A stretch of DNA of 64,000 nt from Panagrolaimus kolymaensis (lineage: Eukaryota > Nematoda > Chromadorea > Rhabditida > Panagrolaimidae). The position numbers were made by a program, and so were the translations under genes. The DNA lies in assembly GCA_028622995.1 (NCBI GenBank), contig JAJQJQ010000052.1:1822680-1886679 (forward strand). The letters run 5' to 3'. The notes beneath the pieces were generated by a model. That model ran no database searches, was not told the origin of the DNA, and saw only the letters and a list, made by a program, of their open reading frames with translations. Positions 62,655-64,000 of this stretch are shown here, piece after piece; the first letter of the stretch is position 1, and every line of letters begins with the position of its first letter.

Positions 62655-64000
62655 TAAGTTGCTTAGGCTTAGGCTTAGGCTTAGGCTTAGGCTTAGGCTT
62701 AGGCTTAGGCTTAGGCTTAGGCTTAGGCTTAGGCTTAGGCTTAGGCTTAGGCTTAGGCTTAGGCTTAGGCTTAGGCTTAGGCTTAGGCTTAGGCTTAGGC
62801 TTAGGCTTAGGCTTAGGCTTAGGCTTAGGCTTAGGCTTAGGCTTAGGCTTAGGCTTAGGCTTAGGCTTAGGCTTAGGCTTAGGCTTAGGCTTAGGCTTAG
62901 GCTTAGGCTTAGGCTTAGGCTTAGGCTTAGGCTTAGGCTTAGGCTTAGGCTTAGGCTTAGGCTTAGGCTTAGGCTTAGGCTTAGGCTTAGGCTTAGGCTT
63001 AGGCTTAGGCTTAGGCTTAGGCTTAGGCTTAGGCTTAGGCTTAGGCTTAGGCTTAGGCTTAGGCTTAGGCTTAGGCTTAGGCTTAGGCTTAGGCTTAGGC
63101 TTAGGCTTAGGCTTAGGCTTAGGCTTAGGCTTAGGCTTAGGCTTAGGCTTAGGCTTAGGCTTAGGCTTAGGCTTAGGCTTAGGCTTAGGCTTAGGCTTAG
63201 GCTTAGGCTTAGGCTTAGGCTTAGGCTTAGGCTTAGGCTTAGGCTTAGGCTTAGGCTTAGGCTTAGGCTTAGGCTTAGGCTTAGGCTTAGGCTTAGGCTT
63301 AGGCTTAGGCTTAGGCTTAGGCTTAGGCTTAGGCTTAGGCTTAGGCTTAGGCTTAGGCTTAGGCTTAGGCTTAGGCTTAGGCTTAGGCTTAGGCTTAGGC
63401 TTAGGCTTAGGCTTAGGCTTAGGCTTAGGCTTAGGCTTAGGCTTAGGCTTAGGCTTAGGCTTAGGCTTAGGCTTAGGCTTAGGCTTAGGCTTAGGCTTAG
63501 GCTTAGGCTTAGGCTTAGGCTTAGGCTTAGGCTTAGGCTTAGGCTTAGGCTTAGGCTTAGGCTTAGGCTTAGGCTTAGGCTTAGGCTTAGGCTTAGGCTT
63601 AGGCTTAGGCTTAGGCTTAGGCTTAGGCTTAGGCTTAGGCTTAGGCTTAGGCTTAGGCTTAGGCTTAGGCTTAGGCTTAGGCTTAGGCTTAGGCTTAGGC
63701 TTAGGCTTAGGCTTAGGCTTAGGCTTAGGCTTAGGCTTAGGCCTTAGGCTTAGGCTTAGCTTAGGCTTAGGCTTAGGCTTAGGCTTAGGCTTAGGCTTAG
63801 GCTTAGCTTCGGCTTAGGCCTTAGGCTAGCTAGGCTTAGGCTCTTAGGCTTAGGCTTAGGCTTAGGCTTGGCTTAGGCTTAGGGCTTGGCTTAGGCTAAG
63901 GCTAGTAGGCTAGGTAGGCTTAGCTTTAGGCTTAGGCATAGGCTTAGGCGTAGGCTTAGTATGCTTAGGCTTAGCTTAGGCTTAGGCTTTAGGCTTAGGC
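62655..64000 (+). repeat. Telomere, (TTAGGC)n array at the right chromosome end
   Basis: About 180 uninterrupted TTAGGC units from 62659 to about 63738, then 260 bp of the same repeat with indels and substitutions to the end of the window. TTAGGC is the nematode telomere repeat; the strand orientation (G-rich strand toward the right) is correct for a right-hand end. The long Leu-Arg open frame across it is an artefact of repeat periodicity. Confidence 0.97.

Noticed and set aside
62659..63747. 362-codon open frame of alternating Leu-Arg
   Set aside because: It is the TTAGGC telomere repeat read in one frame; six-base periodicity gives an endless dipeptide.

Overview
The window is the right-hand end of a nematode chromosome. 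Its last ~1.35 kb is an uninterrupted TTAGGC array with the G-rich strand running 5'->3' toward the end, which is the nematode telomere repeat. The rest agrees: very AT-rich DNA, many 45-55 nt introns ending in TTTTTAG or TTTTCAG, splice-acceptor-like tracts a few bases upstream of start codons (probable spliced-leader sites), closely packed same-strand genes that look like operons, an Sre-type chemoreceptor and a secreted class-2 lipase. The species cannot be named from this sequence. I rebuilt gene models by joining exons by hand; nearly all joins keep phase and family alignment, but no transcript or database evidence was available.

Layout. 1-7979 is A-rich low-complexity DNA with no gene I can support. 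8335-9262 is a degenerate tandem duplication carrying small GC-rich hairpins. 9736-11827 (+) is DDX55/SPB4. 12427-13813 (-) is NSRP1/CCDC55 and 14313-15852 (-) is RNF121, a probable operon. 17522-17930 (-) is a small bZIP-like protein. 19725-21264 (-) is an Sre chemoreceptor. 21860-24391 is a complete hAT transposon with perfect 20-bp terminal inverted repeats, an 8-bp target duplication and an unbroken five-exon transposase. 26017-27107 (+) is a secreted lipase, followed by a long palindromic MITE-like element (27251-27459). 27460-35046 is a T-rich gene desert.

The right half is gene-dense: a proline-rich PAN-domain secreted protein (35047-37868, +), a retinol-dehydrogenase-like SDR (about 39464-40694, +, perhaps with an upstream exon), DDX49 (41165-42823, -), the dynactin actin-like subunit Arp1 (43409-45239, +), a small secreted protein (45922-46338, -), katanin p80 (47818-51121, -), CstF-50 (51957-53494, -), then a same-strand run TRIAP1 - MED10 - mL43 (53776-55547, +) with only 5 nt between the first two, and a GM130/GOLGA2 golgin (55932-59439, +). 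A short membrane-protein fragment (60534-61035) and a poorly resolved island (61.4-61.9 kb) lie between the golgin and the telomere at about 62.66 kb.

Most recognisable genes are housekeeping: ribosome biogenesis (DDX55, DDX49), splicing and 3'-end processing (NSRP1, CstF-50), transcription (MED10), microtubule and dynein transport (katanin p80, Arp1), Golgi tethering (GM130), mitochondrial function (TRIAP1, mL43) and ER/Golgi ubiquitin ligase (RNF121). Three introns appear to use GC-AG borders. I found no convincing new molecular system; the most notable items are the intact hAT element, the 5-nt TRIAP1/MED10 junction, the 209-bp palindrome and the hairpin-bearing repeats.
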